A stretch of 64,000 nucleotides of DNA from a bacterium (lineage in GTDB: Bacteria; Bacillota; Bacilli; Lactobacillales; Streptococcaceae): positions 62,001 to 126,000 of the forward strand of contig CAJNBS010000003.1 in the NCBI GenBank assembly GCA_905221065.1, read 5' to 3'. How positions within the stretch are numbered: position 1 is the first letter of the stretch; each line of letters starts with the position of its first letter. The translations under genes were made by a program, and so were the position numbers. The notes under the pieces were generated by a model that worked only from the letters and a program-made list of their open reading frames with translations, was not told where the DNA came from and searched no databases. This document shows, one piece after another, positions 26,522 through 37,153 of this stretch.

Positions 26522-27250
26522 ATGAAGATATTTTTTATTGGTGGTCTAGGAAGCAATGTCTATCATAGCAGGGATTTTTTTCAAGAACTAGATTCGCAGG
26601 TCTGTTTTCTAAATCCATATGAAAAGCATCTTCGAGATGAAACAGAATTGAAAGCATGGTTTAAAAATGCGATTGTTGAGAAAGAATCTATCTGTCTGAT
26701 AGGCCATTCTCTTGGAGGAGATTTGGCTCGTTATCTCGCATCGGAATTTCATGAAGTGAAAAAACTGATTCTTTTGGATGGTGGTTATCTAGATTTAGAT
26801 AAGATTTTACCTTTAGATACAGAGTTAGAGGAAGCTAAAAACTATATCGAATCTCAAGTCGTTTCAGACTTAGCTCTTCTTATTTCTAAAGAGAAATCTG
26901 AAGCAAAGCATTGGTCAGAAAATATGGAGGAAGCTGTAAGACAGTCTTATCACTGGAATGCGGAGTATGATAGATATGAGTTAGCTATAAATTATGAAAA
27001 TATAGAAGCGATACTCCGCTTACGGCGGAAAATCCAAGTTTTTAAGAGAGAAGTGGGAGATACCTTGTTTATCAGTCCTCACTATCCTAATGAAGCTAGA
27101 TGGAGAGAGGAAGCCCTAAAAGAATTGCCAACTTATTTTGATATTATTTTTCTAGAAAACTTTAGTCATGTGCTTTATACTGAAGCACCTAAAGAAATCG
27201 CTAGTCTAATTAATGAGTGGTTTTCTTATTCTCACTGGGCTATTGAATAA
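26522..27250 (+). CDS. Alpha/beta-fold hydrolase (esterase-like)
   Basis: 242 aa. FFIGGLGSNVYHSRDFF at the start, nucleophile elbow GHSLGGD (Ser at ~63), and a late His in FSHVLYTEAP. No signal peptide. The substrate is unknown. Start codon 3 nt after the preceding stop, so translationally coupled to the 103-aa protein. Confidence 0.8.
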   Translation: MKIFFIGGLGSNVYHSRDFFQELDSQVCFLNPYEKHLRDETELKAWFKNAIVEKESICLIGHSLGGDLARYLASEFHEVKKLILLDGGYLDLDKILPLDTELEEAKNYIESQVVSDLALLISKEKSEAKHWSENMEEAVRQSYHWNAEYDRYELAINYENIEAILRLRRKIQVFKREVGDTLFISPHYPNEARWREEALKELPTYFDIIFLENFSHVLYTEAPKEIASLINEWFSYSHWAIE

Positions 27251-27365
27251 ATCATCATAATTAATATATAGTTTATTAGAATAAGATATGAACAAATTGA
27301 TTAGGAATATTAAATTAATTTCGGTTCTTTGTCAACTGTGGTGGGTTAAAGAGAAGCTAAGATCT

Positions 27366-27395
27366 AGAAAGGACACATTTCGTCCTTTCTTTTTC
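27366..27395 (+). terminator. Rho-independent terminator upstream of rbgA
   Basis: AGAAAGGAC...GTCCTTTCT followed by TTTTC, in the 330-bp gap 27251-27580. The sequence before it (from ~27325, GGTTCTTTGTCAACTG) resembles the end of an ISL3-family IS such as IS1167, from memory; the terminator may be an IS relic. Confidence 0.7.
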
Positions 27396-27442
27396 TATTC
27401 AGGAAGCTTAAAGGGCTATCATCGGACAAAATAGAGAAGGCA

Positions 27443-27451
27443 TGATATAAT
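27443..27451 (+). promoter_or_regulatory. Extended -10 promoter for rbgA-rnhB
   Basis: TGATATAAT (27443-27451), with about 120 nt of leader before the rbgA ATG at 27581. The leader holds a GTTTGAACA...TGTTCAAAC inverted repeat (27487-27527) and an AGGGCTCTAAACCC hairpin, so a structured 5' UTR. Confidence 0.55.
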
Positions 27452-27580
27452 ATAAAGTAGATTTCTATGTAATTAAATAAGAACTGTTTGAACACCATTC
27501 ATTTGAAAACTCTCTATGTTCAAACGATAGTAAAATAAAATAAGGGCTCTAAACCCTTGCTACGAAAGGAAAAAAACTCA

Positions 27581-28432
27581 ATGGCTACTATTCAATGGTT
27601 TCCTGGTCACATGTCTAAAGCGCGTCGACAGGTGCAGGAAAATTTAAAATTTGTTGATTTTGTGACGATTTTGGTGGATGCACGCTTACCTCTATCTAGT
27701 CAAAATCCTATGTTGACAAAGATTGTTGGTGACAAACCAAAACTCTTGATTTTAAACAAGGCAGACTTGGCGGACCCAGCAATGACCAAGGAATGGCGTC
27801 AGTATTTTGAATCACAAGGAATCCAGACTCTGGCTATTAACTCCAAAGAGCAAGTGACTGTAAAAGTCGTAACAGATGCAGCCAAAAAACTCATGGCTGA
27901 TAAGATTGCTCGCCAGAAAGAACGTGGTATCAAGATTGAAACCCTACGTACCATGATTATCGGGATTCCAAACGCTGGTAAATCAACTCTCATGAACCGT
28001 TTGGCTGGTAAGAAAATTGCCGTTGTCGGCAATAAACCAGGTGTTACCAAGGGGCAACAATGGCTTAAAACCAATAAAGACCTGGAAATCTTGGATACAC
28101 CAGGGATTCTCTGGCCTAAGTTTGAAGATGAAACTGTTGCACTGAAACTAGCCCTAACAGGAGCTATCAAAGACCAGTTGCTTCCTATGGATGAGGTAAC
28201 CATTTTTGGTATCAATTATTTCAAAGAACATTATCCAGAAAAATTAGCTGAACGCTTCAAACAAATGAAAATTGAAGAAGAAGCGCCTGTTATTATTATG
28301 GATATGACCCGCGCCCTCGGTTTCCGTGATGACTATGATCGTTTTTACAGTCTCTTCGTGAAGGAAGTCCGCGATGGCAAACTCGGTAACTATACCTTAG
28401 ATACATTGGAAGACCTCGATGGCGACGATTAA
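27581..28432 (+). CDS. rbgA: Ribosome biogenesis GTPase RbgA (YlqF)
   Basis: 283 aa from the ATG at 27581 (GAAAGGAAAAAAACTCA upstream); an ATG-less extension upstream is not supported. Circularly permuted GTPase: G4 NKADL (~59), G1 GIPNAGKST (~127), G3 DTPGILWP (~172), and the N-terminal [11 protein letters not shown] that inserts in the ribosome. Needed for late 50S assembly. rnhB starts 14 nt inside its 3' end, a conserved streptococcal pairing. Confidence 0.95.
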   Translation: MATIQWFPGHMSKARRQVQENLKFVDFVTILVDARLPLSSQNPMLTKIVGDKPKLLILNKADLADPAMTKEWRQYFESQGIQTLAINSKEQVTVKVVTDAAKKLMADKIARQKERGIKIETLRTMIIGIPNAGKSTLMNRLAGKKIAVVGNKPGVTKGQQWLKTNKDLEILDTPGILWPKFEDETVALKLALTGAIKDQLLPMDEVTIFGINYFKEHYPEKLAERFKQMKIEEEAPVIIMDMTRALGFRDDYDRFYSLFVKEVRDGKLGNYTLDTLEDLDGDD

Positions 28433-29198
28433 AGAAATCAAAGAACTCCTTGCTACGGTCAAGGACCTAGATAGCCCTATTTTTTTAGAACTCGAGCAGG
28501 ATAATCGTTCTGGAGTTCAAAAGGAAATCAGCAAGCGTAAAAAAGCCATTCAGGCTGAACTGGATGAGGATATTCGTTTGGAATCCATGCTTTCCTATGA
28601 AAAAGAACTTTACAAACAAGGATTGACCTTGATAGCAGGTGTTGACGAGGTTGGTCGTGGTCCTCTGGCGGGGCCTGTAGTTGCTGCAGCCGTCATCTTA
28701 CCTAAAAATTGTAAGATTAGAGGTCTCAACGACAGCAAGAAAATTCCTAAAAAGAAACATCTGGAAATTTATCAAGCCGTTCAAGATCAAGCCTTGTCAA
28801 TCGGAATTGGTATCATGGATAATCAGATCATCGACCAAGTCAATATCTATGAAGCAACCAAACTGGCCATGAAGGAAGCTATCTCCCAGCTCAGTCCTCA
28901 ACCTGAACATCTCTTGATCGATGCCATGAAACTGGAGTTGCCCATTTCACAAACTTCCATCATCAAAGGTGATGCTAATTCCCTCTCGATCGCAGCAGCT
29001 TCTATAGTAGCCAAGGTGACACGTGATGAATTGATGAAGGAATACGATCAGCAATTCCCTGGCTATGATTTTGCTACTAATGCAGGATATGGAACAGCTA
29101 AACACCTAGAAGGACTGGAAAAACTAGGAATTACCCCAATTCACCGAATCAGCTTTGAACCCGTTAAATCACTGGTTTCAGTAGAAAAAGAAAGTTAA
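28419..29198 (+). CDS. rnhB: Ribonuclease HII
   Basis: 259 aa. Removes ribonucleotides embedded in DNA and RNA of RNA-DNA hybrids. The active-site block [20 protein letters not shown] (DE-G at ~75), LNDSKK, and the later catalytic Asp in [10 protein letters not shown] are all present. An N-terminal ~70-residue extension typical of Gram-positive RNase HII precedes the catalytic domain. Overlaps rbgA by 14 nt. Confidence 0.95.
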   Translation: MATIKEIKELLATVKDLDSPIFLELEQDNRSGVQKEISKRKKAIQAELDEDIRLESMLSYEKELYKQGLTLIAGVDEVGRGPLAGPVVAAAVILPKNCKIRGLNDSKKIPKKKHLEIYQAVQDQALSIGIGIMDNQIIDQVNIYEATKLAMKEAISQLSPQPEHLLIDAMKLELPISQTSIIKGDANSLSIAAASIVAKVTRDELMKEYDQQFPGYDFATNAGYGTAKHLEGLEKLGITPIHRISFEPVKSLVSVEKES

Positions 29199-29214
29199 GT
29201 TAGAAGGAATGATT

Positions 29215-30765
29215 ATGGAGGAACAGTCAGAAACACTCAGTTCCAAGAAAGAATTTGCCTTTGCCTCAAGCACCATATTATCCCAAGTTGGACGAGGAAT
29301 TATTGTTGGACTCGTCGTGGGGCTCATTGTCGGATCCTTTCGGTTTTCAATCGAAAAAGGCTTCCACCTGATACAAGGACTTTATCAAGATCAAGCGCAC
29401 CTAGTGAGCAATCTTTTTATCATTGGTCTATTTTATTTAATAGTTTGTTGGCTCAGTGCGAAATTAACTCGGTCAGAAAAAGACATCAAAGGTTCAGGAA
29501 TTCCTCAAGTTGAAGCCGAATTAAAGGGACTCATGACCCTCAACTGGTGGGGCGTACTTTGGAAAAAATATATTCTAGGAATTCTTGCTATTGCAAGTGG
29601 ACTCATGCTGGGGCGTGAAGGGCCAAGTATTCAACTCGGAGCGGTTGGTGGTAAAGGTATTGCCAAGTGGCTCAAATCCAGTCCAGTAGAGGAACGCTCT
29701 CTGATTGCGAGTGGAGCTGCCGCAGGTTTAGCCGCAGCCTTTAATGCTCCGATTGCAGGACTTCTCTTTGTTGTAGAAGAAGTCTATCACCATTTTTCAC
29801 GCTTTTTCTGGGTCTCAACTCTAGCAGCCAGCCTCGTAGCAAACTTTGTTTCTCTGCTCATATTTGGCCTAACACCCGTACTGGATATGCCAGACAATAT
29901 CCCACTCATGACCCTAGACCAGTATTGGATTTACCTCCTCATGGGAATTTTTCTGGGTCTTTCCGGTTTTCTCTATGAAAAAGCTGTACTCAATGTTGGT
30001 AGAGTTTATGACTGGATTGGTCAAAAAATCCGTTTGGATAGAGCTTATTATCCAATTCTGGCTTTCATTCTCATCATACCAGTCGGGATCTTCTTGCCCC
30101 AGATCCTTGGAGGTGGAAATCAGCTTGTTCTTTCTTTGACTGAGCAAGATTTTAGTTTCCAAGTTCTATTAGCTTACTTTTTAATCCGCTTTGTTTGGAG
30201 CATGATTAGCTATGGAAGTGGTCTTCCAGGAGGTATTTTCCTACCCATTTTGGCGCTTGGCTCCTTACTTGGTGCTCTAGTTGGTGTTATTTGTGTTAAT
30301 ATTGGACTTGTCAGTCAGGAGCAATTCCCTATATTTGTCATTCTGGGAATGAGTGGCTATTTTGGAGCAATATCCAAGGCTCCCTTAACCGCTATGATTC
30401 TGGTAACCGAGATGGTAGGAGATATTCGCAATCTCATGCCACTTGGCTTAGTAACCCTAGTTGCCTACATCATCATGGATTTACTCAAAGGTGCGCCAGT
30501 CTATGAGGCTATGCTAGAAAAAATGTTGCCAGAAGAAGCGACAGATGAAGGAGAGGTCACTCTCATTGAAATCCCTGTATCTGACAAAATCGCTGGAAAA
30601 CAAGTACACGAACTCAACCTGCCACACAACGTCCTCATCACCACCCAAGTTCATAATGGCAAGAGCCAAACAGTTAACGGCTCAACCAGAATGTATCTGG
30701 GTGATATGATTCACTTAGTGATTCCAAAAAGTGAAATTGGAAAAGTAAAAGATTTGTTGTTGTAG
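29215..30765 (+). CDS. ClC-family chloride channel/antiporter with C-terminal TrkA_C-like domain
   Basis: 516 aa from the ATG at 29215, correctly spaced from AGAAGGA; the ATG at 29209 is too close. Selectivity-filter sequences are GSGIPQVEAEL (~98), GREGPSIQLG (gating Glu, ~138) and GSGLPGGIFLP (~335). About ten to twelve hydrophobic helices occupy residues 25-430, and the C-terminal ~80 residues resemble the RCK/TrkA_C ligand-binding module. The gating glutamate is kept, so a proton-coupled antiporter is plausible; the ion (chloride or fluoride) is not shown. Confidence 0.9.
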   Translation: MEEQSETLSSKKEFAFASSTILSQVGRGIIVGLVVGLIVGSFRFSIEKGFHLIQGLYQDQAHLVSNLFIIGLFYLIVCWLSAKLTRSEKDIKGSGIPQVEAELKGLMTLNWWGVLWKKYILGILAIASGLMLGREGPSIQLGAVGGKGIAKWLKSSPVEERSLIASGAAAGLAAAFNAPIAGLLFVVEEVYHHFSRFFWVSTLAASLVANFVSLLIFGLTPVLDMPDNIPLMTLDQYWIYLLMGIFLGLSGFLYEKAVLNVGRVYDWIGQKIRLDRAYYPILAFILIIPVGIFLPQILGGGNQLVLSLTEQDFSFQVLLAYFLIRFVWSMISYGSGLPGGIFLPILALGSLLGALVGVICVNIGLVSQEQFPIFVILGMSGYFGAISKAPLTAMILVTEMVGDIRNLMPLGLVTLVAYIIMDLLKGAPVYEAMLEKMLPEEATDEGEVTLIEIPVSDKIAGKQVHELNLPHNVLITTQVHNGKSQTVNGSTRMYLGDMIHLVIPKSEIGKVKDLLL

Positions 30766-30771
30766 TTCTTG

Positions 30772-30795
30772 TTTACATAATTTATATTATGTAAA
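30772..30795. repeat. Short hairpin TTTACATAA-N6-TTATGTAAA (copy 2)
   Basis: Perfect 9-bp arms around TTTATA, 6 nt after the ClC stop. Same arms and loop length as at 1995-2016 and 56944-56964. Confidence 0.65.
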
Positions 30796-30816
30796 TTTTG
30801 ATTAAATAAACTAGAA

Positions 30817-30850
30817 AACCGATTCTCAGAAATGAGATCGGTTATTTTTT
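30817..30850 (+). terminator. Rho-independent terminator after the ClC gene
   Basis: AACCGATTCTCA...TGAGATCGGTT followed by ATTTTTT. Confidence 0.85.
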
Positions 30851-30889
30851 AAGACCCTATTTTTTAATATACTATTTCCTCCAAAATCA

Positions 30890-30918
30890 TTGAAATTATA
30901 GCTTGAATTTGATATGAT
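30890..30918 (+). promoter_or_regulatory. pgdA promoter, 6 nt from the start codon
   Basis: -35 TTGAAA (30890-30895), 17-bp spacer, -10 TATGAT (30913-30918). The ATG follows at 30925, where transcription would be expected to start, so the mRNA is probably leaderless. Confidence 0.65.
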
Positions 30919-30924
30919 GGTCTT

Positions 30925-32316
30925 ATGGATAAAAGTAGAGCAAAGCGTGAGAATCACGATAAGATAAGAATGAGTCTAATAGCCCTAGTAGCCATCTTCT
31001 CAGTAAGTATTTGTGTCCTTGGTTCAATAATTGGATACAAAATATACACAAATCAAAGTTTTGAACAAAAGATTGAGTCTTTAAAAAATGATAAAGATAA
31101 TCAATTGAGTGAGGGAAATCAGAAGGATCATTTTCGTAAGGGACAAGCAGAAGTAATTGCCTATTATCCTCTCCAAGGGGAGCAAGTGATTGCGTCTGTA
31201 AAAGAAATCATGACACAGGATATTAAGGAAAATCTGGAAGACAAGGAAAATCTGGTTTTTTATTATACGGAGAAACAGGATTCGACTTTAAAAGGTATTG
31301 TCAACCGAAGTGTGATGAAACAAGTCTATGATTTAACTTCGTCAAAAGTTGAAGAGACTGAAAAAACTAGTCTGGCAAAAGTACATTTGACAGAAGATGG
31401 TAAACCTTTTACCCTTAATCAACTATTTTCAGATGCTAGTAAGGCCAAAGAGAAACTGATAAAAGAACTGACTTCTTTCTTACAGGATAAGAAATTGGAG
31501 CAAGAAAAGGTCGATCAACTTGTTAAAGGTTTGTCTGAACAAGACTTATCTGCATGGAATTTTGATTACAAGGATAGCCAAATTCTTATTTATCCGAGTC
31601 AGCCTGTTGAAAATCTGGATGAGATTGCCTTACCGGTATCTAGTTTCTTTGAAGTTATTCAGTCCTCTTATTTATTAGATAAGGACGCAGAACTATATAA
31701 GGCTTATTATGAAAAGAAAAATCGTAAAGTAGTGGCCTTGACTTTTGATGATGGACCAAATCCTGCAACGACAAATCAAGCATTAGATACTCTTTCTAAG
31801 TATGGTATCAAGGCAACTTTCTTTGTTTTAGGTAAGAATGTTTCTGGCAATGAAGAGATTTTGAAACGCATGAAAGCAGATGGCCATGTCATTGGAAACC
31901 ATAGTTGGAGCCATCCAGTGCTTTCAAAACTTTCTCTTGATGACGCTAAAAAACAAATAACTGATACTGAGGATGCGCTAACTAAGGTCCTGGGCTCTAG
32001 TTCTAAACTTATGCGTCCGCCTTATGGAGCTATTACAGACGACATTCGCAATAGCTTAGATTTGAGCTTTATTATGTGGGATGTGGATAGTCTGGACTGG
32101 AAGAGTAAAAATGAAGCAGCTATTTTGACAGAAATTCAGCGTGAAGTCAAGAATGGTTCTATTATTCTCATGCATGATATCCATGCTGAGACAGTAAATG
32201 CTCTGCCGAAGGTTATTGACTATTTGAAAGGGCAAGGTTATGACTTTGTAACCGTACCAGATTTGTTAGATTCTCGTCTTAAAGCTCACCAGCTTTACTA
32301 CGACCGTGACCAATAA
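30925..32316 (+). CDS. pgdA: Peptidoglycan N-acetylglucosamine deacetylase PgdA
   Basis: 463 aa. One N-terminal membrane anchor (~15-40), a middle domain (~60-260), and a NodB/CE4 catalytic domain (~270-450): [12 protein letters not shown] (catalytic Asp and metal Asp), HSWSHP (metal His pair), RPPYG, DVDSLDW and ILMHDIH (catalytic His). Deacetylates GlcNAc in peptidoglycan, giving lysozyme resistance; works outside the membrane. There is no Shine-Dalgarno sequence before the ATG and a promoter ends only 6 nt upstream, so leaderless translation is likely. Next in-frame Met is residue 16, also without a good site. Confidence 0.95.
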   Translation: MDKSRAKRENHDKIRMSLIALVAIFSVSICVLGSIIGYKIYTNQSFEQKIESLKNDKDNQLSEGNQKDHFRKGQAEVIAYYPLQGEQVIASVKEIMTQDIKENLEDKENLVFYYTEKQDSTLKGIVNRSVMKQVYDLTSSKVEETEKTSLAKVHLTEDGKPFTLNQLFSDASKAKEKLIKELTSFLQDKKLEQEKVDQLVKGLSEQDLSAWNFDYKDSQILIYPSQPVENLDEIALPVSSFFEVIQSSYLLDKDAELYKAYYEKKNRKVVALTFDDGPNPATTNQALDTLSKYGIKATFFVLGKNVSGNEEILKRMKADGHVIGNHSWSHPVLSKLSLDDAKKQITDTEDALTKVLGSSSKLMRPPYGAITDDIRNSLDLSFIMWDVDSLDWKSKNEAAILTEIQREVKNGSIILMHDIHAETVNALPKVIDYLKGQGYDFVTVPDLLDSRLKAHQLYYDRDQ

Positions 32317-32392
32317 TATACAAAATCTAAAGAGATAAGTTTTCTTTGAGAATTTGTTTCTTTGGATTTTCTTCACATAGAAAGGAAAAATA

Positions 32393-33235
32393 ATGAAATC
32401 TTATACTTTAAATAATGGCGTTCCAATTCCAGTTCTGGGTTTTGGAACTTGGAAAGCTGAAAATGGGGAGATTGCCTACCAAGCTGTCCTAGAGGCTTTA
32501 AAGGCAGGATATCGCCATATTGATACGGCAGCTATCTATAAAAATGAAGAAAGTGTTGGTCGTGCTATTCATGATAGTGGCGTGCCACGTGAGGAAATTT
32601 TTGTAACCAGTAAACTCTGGAATACAAATCACACCTATGAGCAAGCTCGTCAGGCTTTTGAAGAGTCTTTAGAGAAGCTGGGTTTGGAATATTTGGATTT
32701 GTATTTGATTCATTGGCCAAATCCAAAACCGCTCAGAGAAAATGAGCAATGGAAAATCCGAAATGCGGAAGTCTGGAGAGCGATGGAGGACCTCTATCAA
32801 GAAGGCAAAATCCGTGCCATTGGGGTTAGTAATTTTCTTCCCCATCATTTGGATGCCTTGCTTGAAACTGCCACTATCGTTCCTACGGTCAATCAGGTTC
32901 GCTTGGCGCCAGGTGTGTATCAAGAGGAAGTCGTAGATTACTGTCGAGAAAAAGGAATTTTATTAGAAGCTTGGGGGCCTTTTGGACAGGGAGAACTATT
33001 TGATAGTAACCAAGTACAAGAAAGCGCAGCAAATCATGGAAAATCGGTTGCTCAGATAGCCTTGGCCTGGAGCTTGGCAGAAGGATTTTTACCGCTTCCG
33101 AAATCTGTCACAGCATCTCGTATTCAGGCTAATCTTGATTGCTTTGGAATCGAATTGAGTCATGAGGAGAGAGAAACTTTAAAAACAATTGCTGTTCAGT
33201 CTGGTGCTCCACGAGTTGATGACATGGATTTCTAG
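32393..33235 (+). CDS. Aldo/keto reductase
   Basis: 280 aa, typical AKR5-like length. GFGTWKAENGE, the catalytic DTAAIYKNEESVGRAI (Asp, Tyr) and VTSKLWN (Lys), LIHWPNP (His) and GVSNF, with the NADPH-binding PKSVTASRIQANLDCF near the C-terminus. NADPH-dependent reduction of aldehydes or keto sugars; substrate unknown. GAAAGGAAAAATA is the ribosome site; it follows pgdA by 76 nt. Confidence 0.92.
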   Translation: MKSYTLNNGVPIPVLGFGTWKAENGEIAYQAVLEALKAGYRHIDTAAIYKNEESVGRAIHDSGVPREEIFVTSKLWNTNHTYEQARQAFEESLEKLGLEYLDLYLIHWPNPKPLRENEQWKIRNAEVWRAMEDLYQEGKIRAIGVSNFLPHHLDALLETATIVPTVNQVRLAPGVYQEEVVDYCREKGILLEAWGPFGQGELFDSNQVQESAANHGKSVAQIALAWSLAEGFLPLPKSVTASRIQANLDCFGIELSHEERETLKTIAVQSGAPRVDDMDF

Positions 33236-33251
33236 AAAATCATAAAAAGAA

Positions 33252-33280
33252 TTGTACATTGTTCTAATTTTTGATATAAT
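33252..33280 (+). promoter_or_regulatory. glyQS promoter
   Basis: -35 TTGTAC (33252-33257), 17-bp spacer, extended -10 TGATATAAT ending at 33280. Transcription would start near 33287, at the beginning of the T-box leader. Confidence 0.75.
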
Positions 33281-33286
33281 AGTCTG

Positions 33287-33475
33287 CAGGAAAGAAAGTC
33301 TTATGGCGTTCTTCAAGCGAGCTTGGGATAGTGGGAGCCAAGTAGGGCAAAATAAAGAACTGGCGCTTTCTGTAGTATTTTCAAAAACAATGAAGTAATA
33401 AATTAGGGTGGAACCGCGTTTCTGACGCCCCTAGGTCACAGACTTAGGAGCAAAGACACGGTTCTTTTTGTATCC
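33287..33475 (+). promoter_or_regulatory. Glycyl T-box riboswitch
   Basis: The T-box AGGGTGGAACCGCG is at 33405-33418. Stem I is closed by GAAAG (33292 region) and CTTTC (33366 region); the 3' strand holds GAACTGGCGC, giving a GGC glycine specifier at 33362-33364. GAACCG (33411-33416) pairs with CGGTTC (33459-33464) followed by TTTTT to form the terminator. Uncharged tRNA-Gly would switch on glyQ-glyS. Confidence 0.93.
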
Positions 33476-33508
33476 AAAGTCACAAGAAGTTATAAAAAGG
33501 AGTAAATA

Positions 33509-34426
33509 ATGTCTAAAAAATTGACTTTCCAGGAAATCATCCTTACTTTGCAACAATTTTGGAATGACCAAGGTTGTATGCTTATGCAGGCTTATGATAA
33601 TGAAAAAGGTGCGGGAACCATGAGTCCTTACACTTTCCTTCGCGCTATTGGACCTGAGCCATGGAATGCGGCTTATGTAGAGCCATCACGTCGTCCTGCT
33701 GACGGTCGTTACGGGGAAAACCCTAACCGTCTTTACCAACACCACCAATTCCAAGTGGTTATGAAACCTTCTCCATCAAATATCCAAGAACTTTATCTTG
33801 AGTCTTTAGAAAAATTGGGTATCAATCCATTGGAACACGATATTCGTTTTGTTGAGGACAACTGGGAAAACCCATCTACTGGTTCGGCTGGTCTTGGATG
33901 GGAAGTTTGGCTTGATGGGATGGAAATCACTCAGTTCACTTATTTCCAACAGGTTGGTGGATTGGCAACTGGCCCTGTGACTGCGGAAGTTACCTATGGT
34001 TTGGAGCGCTTGGCTTCATACATTCAAGAAGTGGACTCTGTCTATGATATCGAGTGGGCTGATGGTGTAAAATACGGAGAAATCTTTATCCAGCCTGAGT
34101 ACGAGCATTCAAAATATTCGTTTGAAATTTCAGACCAAGAAATGTTGCTGGAAAACTTTGATAAGTTTGAAAAAGAAGCTGGTCGTGCCTTGGAAGAAGG
34201 ATTAGTGCACCCTGCCTATGACTATGTTCTCAAATGTTCACATACCTTTAACCTGCTTGACGCGCGCGGTGCCGTATCTGTAACTGAACGTGCTGGCTAT
34301 ATCGCTCGTATCCGTAACTTGGCCCGTGTCGTAGCTAAAACCTTTGTCGCAGAACGAAAACGCCTAGGCTACCCACTTTTGGATGAAGCAACACGAGCTA
34401 AACTCTTAGCAGAAGACGCAGAATAG
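33509..34426 (+). CDS. glyQ: Glycyl-tRNA synthetase alpha subunit
   Basis: 305 aa, bacterial alpha2beta2 type. Family blocks: [21 protein letters not shown], the class II catalytic core with [15 protein letters not shown], and [20 protein letters not shown]. Aminoacylates tRNA-Gly together with GlyS. Preceded by AAAAGGAGTAAATA and by the T-box leader. A 259-bp structured gap separates it from glyS. Confidence 0.96.
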   Translation: MSKKLTFQEIILTLQQFWNDQGCMLMQAYDNEKGAGTMSPYTFLRAIGPEPWNAAYVEPSRRPADGRYGENPNRLYQHHQFQVVMKPSPSNIQELYLESLEKLGINPLEHDIRFVEDNWENPSTGSAGLGWEVWLDGMEITQFTYFQQVGGLATGPVTAEVTYGLERLASYIQEVDSVYDIEWADGVKYGEIFIQPEYEHSKYSFEISDQEMLLENFDKFEKEAGRALEEGLVHPAYDYVLKCSHTFNLLDARGAVSVTERAGYIARIRNLARVVAKTFVAERKRLGYPLLDEATRAKLLAEDAE

Positions 34427-34685
34427 TGAGTAATACTGTGCTCTAAAATCGTTAGAGGCAAGTCGAAGACTTGCTAGAGGGATATGCGCCGCCGTACTGT
34501 TATGTGGGGATTTTTGAAACCTTAGGTTCAAAAATCAGTCAGCTAAATCCACTTTGATGAGACTGTTGGAAATCTTGATCAATTTTGCATTAGATTTCCA
34601 TACAGACTCACAAAGTTAGTTAGCGACGTCCCCAGTACCTAAGGTGCATATCAAAAAAGATTGAAGAAAATGTAAAGGAAAAAAC
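34427..34685 (+). other. Structured glyQ-glyS intergenic region
   Basis: Non-coding but rich in inverted repeats: GCAAGTC-GAA-GACTTGC (34458-34474); GATTTTTGAA/TTCAAAAATC (34509-34536, 10 bp); TGGAAATCT/AGATTTCCA (34567-34600); and CTCTA (34441) that can pair with either of two TAGAG segments. GTACTG...GGGG and CCCCAGTAC enclose the middle hairpins. No T-run typical of a terminator, in line with glyS needing read-through. Possibly a small repeat element or an mRNA processing/stability structure. Confidence 0.5.
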
Positions 34686-36722
34686 ATGACAAAAAACTTA
34701 TTAGTAGAACTCGGTCTTGAAGAATTACCAGCCTATGTTGTCACACCAAGTGAAAAACAACTAGGCGAAAAAATGGCAGCCTTCCTCAAGGAAAACCGCC
34801 TGTCTTTTGAAGCCATTCAAACCTTCTCAACACCACGTCGTTTGGCTGTTCGTGTGACAGGTCTTGCAGACAAACAGTCTGATTTGACAGAAGATTTCAA
34901 GGGTCCAGCAAAGAAAATTGCCTTGGATAGCGATGGAAACTTCACCAAAGCAGCTCAAGGATTTGTCCGTGGGAAAGGCTTGACAGTTGAAGATATTGAA
35001 TTCCGTGAAATCAAGGGTGAAGAATATGTCTATGTTACCAAGGAAGAAATTGGTCAAGCAGTTGAAGCCATTGTTCCTGGTGTTGTAGATGTTTTGAAGT
35101 CATTGACTTTCCCAGTCAGCATGCACTGGGCTGGAAATAGCTTTGAATATATTCGTCCTGTTCACACTTTGACTGTTCTTTTAGATGAAGAAGAGTTTGA
35201 CTTGGATTTCCTTGATATCAAGGGCGGTCGTGTGAGCCGTGGTCATCGTTTCTTGGGACAAGAAACAAAGATTCAGTCAGCCTTGAGCTATGAAGAAGAC
35301 CTTCGTGCACAGTTTGTAATCGCAGATCCACGTGAACGTGAGCAAATGATTGTTGACCAAATCAAGGAAATTGAGGCGAAACATGGTGTACGTATCGAAA
35401 TTGATGTTGATTTGCTTAATGAAGTCTTGAATTTGGTTGAATACCCAACTGCCTTTATGGGAAGTTTTGATGCCAAATACCTTGAAGTTCCAGAAGAAGT
35501 CTTGGTGACTTCAATGAAAGAACACCAACGTTACTTTGTTGTTCGCGATCAAGATGGCAAACTCTTGCCAAACTTTATTTCTGTTCGTAATGGAAATGCT
35601 GAGCATTTGGAAAATGTCATCAAAGGAAATGAAAAAGTTTTGGTAGCACGCTTGGAAGACGGTGAATTCTTCTGGCGTGAAGACCAAAAATTGGTTATTT
35701 CAGACCTTGTTGAAAAATTAAACAATGTAACCTTCCATGAGAAAATTGGATCCCTTCGTGAACACATGATTCGTACGGGTCAGATTGCTATTCTCTTGGC
35801 AGAAAAAGCCGGCTTGTCAGCGGATGAAACGATTGATCTAGCCCGTGCAGCAGCCATTTACAAGTTTGACTTGTTGACAGGTATGGTTGGTGAATTTGAC
35901 GAACTCCAAGGAATTATGGGTGAAAAATATGCCCTTCTTGCTGGTGAAACTCCAGCGGTGGCAGCTGCTATTCGTGAACACTACATGCCTACATCAGCTG
36001 AAGGAGAACTTCCAGAGAGCAAGGTCGGCGCAGTGCTTGCAATTGCAGACAAATTGGATACAATTTTGAGTTTCTTCTCAGTAGGTTTGATTCCATCAGG
36101 TTCTAATGACCCTTATGCCCTTCGTCGTGCAACCCAAGGTGTAGTTCGTATCTTGGATGCCTTTGGTTGGCACATTGCTATGGATGAGTTGATTGATAGC
36201 CTTTATGCTTTGACATTTGACAGCTTGACTTATGAAAATAAAGCAGAGGTTATGGACTTTATCAAGGCTCGTGTTGATAAGATGATGGGCTCTACTCCAA
36301 AAGATATCAAGGAAGCAGTTCTTGCAGGTTCAAACTTTGTTGTGGCAGATATGTTGGAAGCAGCAAGCGCTCTTGTAGAAGCAAGCAAGGAAGAAGACTT
36401 CAAACCTTCAGTTGAATCACTTTCTCGTGCCTTTAACTTGGCTGAGAAGGCAGAAGGAGTTGTTGCAGTTGATCCAGCTCTCTTTGAAAATGAAGAAGAG
36501 AAAGCCTTGGCAGAAGCAGTAGAATCACTCGTTTTGTCAGGGACTGCAAGTCAACAATTGAACCAACTCTTTGCTCTTAGCCCAGTCATCGATGCCTTTT
36601 TTGAGAATACCATGGTTATGGCTGAAAATGAAGCAGTCCGTCAAAATCGTTTGGCAATCTTGTCTCATTTGACTCAAAAAGCATCTAAACTTGCTCGTTT
36701 TAACCAAATTAATACCAAATAA
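34686..36722 (+). CDS. glyS: Glycyl-tRNA synthetase beta subunit
   Basis: 678 aa, normal for Gly[15 protein letters not shown] at the start, FSTPRRLAV, and the C-terminal tRNA-anticodon-binding DALR-like region. The HD-like segment typical of GlyS ([21 protein letters not shown]) lies near residue 385. AATGTAAAGGAAAAAAC is the ribosome site. Partner of GlyQ. Confidence 0.96.
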   Translation: MTKNLLVELGLEELPAYVVTPSEKQLGEKMAAFLKENRLSFEAIQTFSTPRRLAVRVTGLADKQSDLTEDFKGPAKKIALDSDGNFTKAAQGFVRGKGLTVEDIEFREIKGEEYVYVTKEEIGQAVEAIVPGVVDVLKSLTFPVSMHWAGNSFEYIRPVHTLTVLLDEEEFDLDFLDIKGGRVSRGHRFLGQETKIQSALSYEEDLRAQFVIADPREREQMIVDQIKEIEAKHGVRIEIDVDLLNEVLNLVEYPTAFMGSFDAKYLEVPEEVLVTSMKEHQRYFVVRDQDGKLLPNFISVRNGNAEHLENVIKGNEKVLVARLEDGEFFWREDQKLVISDLVEKLNNVTFHEKIGSLREHMIRTGQIAILLAEKAGLSADETIDLARAAAIYKFDLLTGMVGEFDELQGIMGEKYALLAGETPAVAAAIREHYMPTSAEGELPESKVGAVLAIADKLDTILSFFSVGLIPSGSNDPYALRRATQGVVRILDAFGWHIAMDELIDSLYALTFDSLTYENKAEVMDFIKARVDKMMGSTPKDIKEAVLAGSNFVVADMLEAASALVEASKEEDFKPSVESLSRAFNLAEKAEGVVAVDPALFENEEEKALAEAVESLVLSGTASQQLNQLFALSPVIDAFFENTMVMAENEAVRQNRLAILSHLTQKASKLARFNQINTK

Positions 36723-36764
36723 AATCTGTTAAACGGATTAAATCTTATCATAAAGGAGAGAAAC

Positions 36765-37022
36765 ATGGATCCTAAAAAAATTGATCGTATTAACGAGCTT
36801 GCCAAAAAGAAAAAAACAGAAGGCCTGACCTCAGAAGAAAAAGTAGAACAAGCCAAACTACGTGAGGAGTACATCGAAGGTTATCGTCGCACTGTTCGTC
36901 ACCACATCGAAGGAATCAAAATTGTGGACGAAGAAGGAAACGATGTTACACCAGAAAAACTACGCCAAGTCCAACGTGAAAAAGGGTTACATGGCCGTAG
37001 TCTTGATGACCCAAATTCATAA
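36765..37022 (+). CDS. UPF0291/DUF896 family protein (YnzC-like)
   Basis: 85 aa, helical, charged. The family signature [32 protein letters not shown] fills the first half in consecutive blocks; [19 protein letters not shown] follows. In Bacillus the paralogue YnzC/YneB region is SOS-associated, but function is unknown. Follows glyS by 42 nt behind AAAGGAGAGAAAC, likely in the same transcript. Confidence 0.9.
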   Translation: MDPKKIDRINELAKKKKTEGLTSEEKVEQAKLREEYIEGYRRTVRHHIEGIKIVDEEGNDVTPEKLRQVQREKGLHGRSLDDPNS

Positions 37023-37091
37023 TAAGTATTCTTTCTTTTAACAAAGATTGGTGAAATCATAATCAAAAGACTAGCATACATAAATGAGCTG

Positions 37092-37132
37092 CACCTCAAA
37101 AGTTAGAGCTAGAAAATCTAACTTTTGAGGTG
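37092..37132. terminator. Hairpin with CACCTCAAAAGTTAGA arms (copy 2)
   Basis: Perfect 16-bp inverted repeat around GCTAGAAAA, followed by TTTTATTA. Near-identical to 6424-6462. Acts plausibly as terminator of the glyQS-DUF896 transcript. Confidence 0.6.
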
Positions 37133-37153
37133 TTTTATTATGAAATTGAGTTA

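Noticed and set aside
27454..27580. Riboswitch in the rbgA leader
   Set aside because: An inverted repeat and a small hairpin are present, but no known aptamer consensus or terminator is visible.
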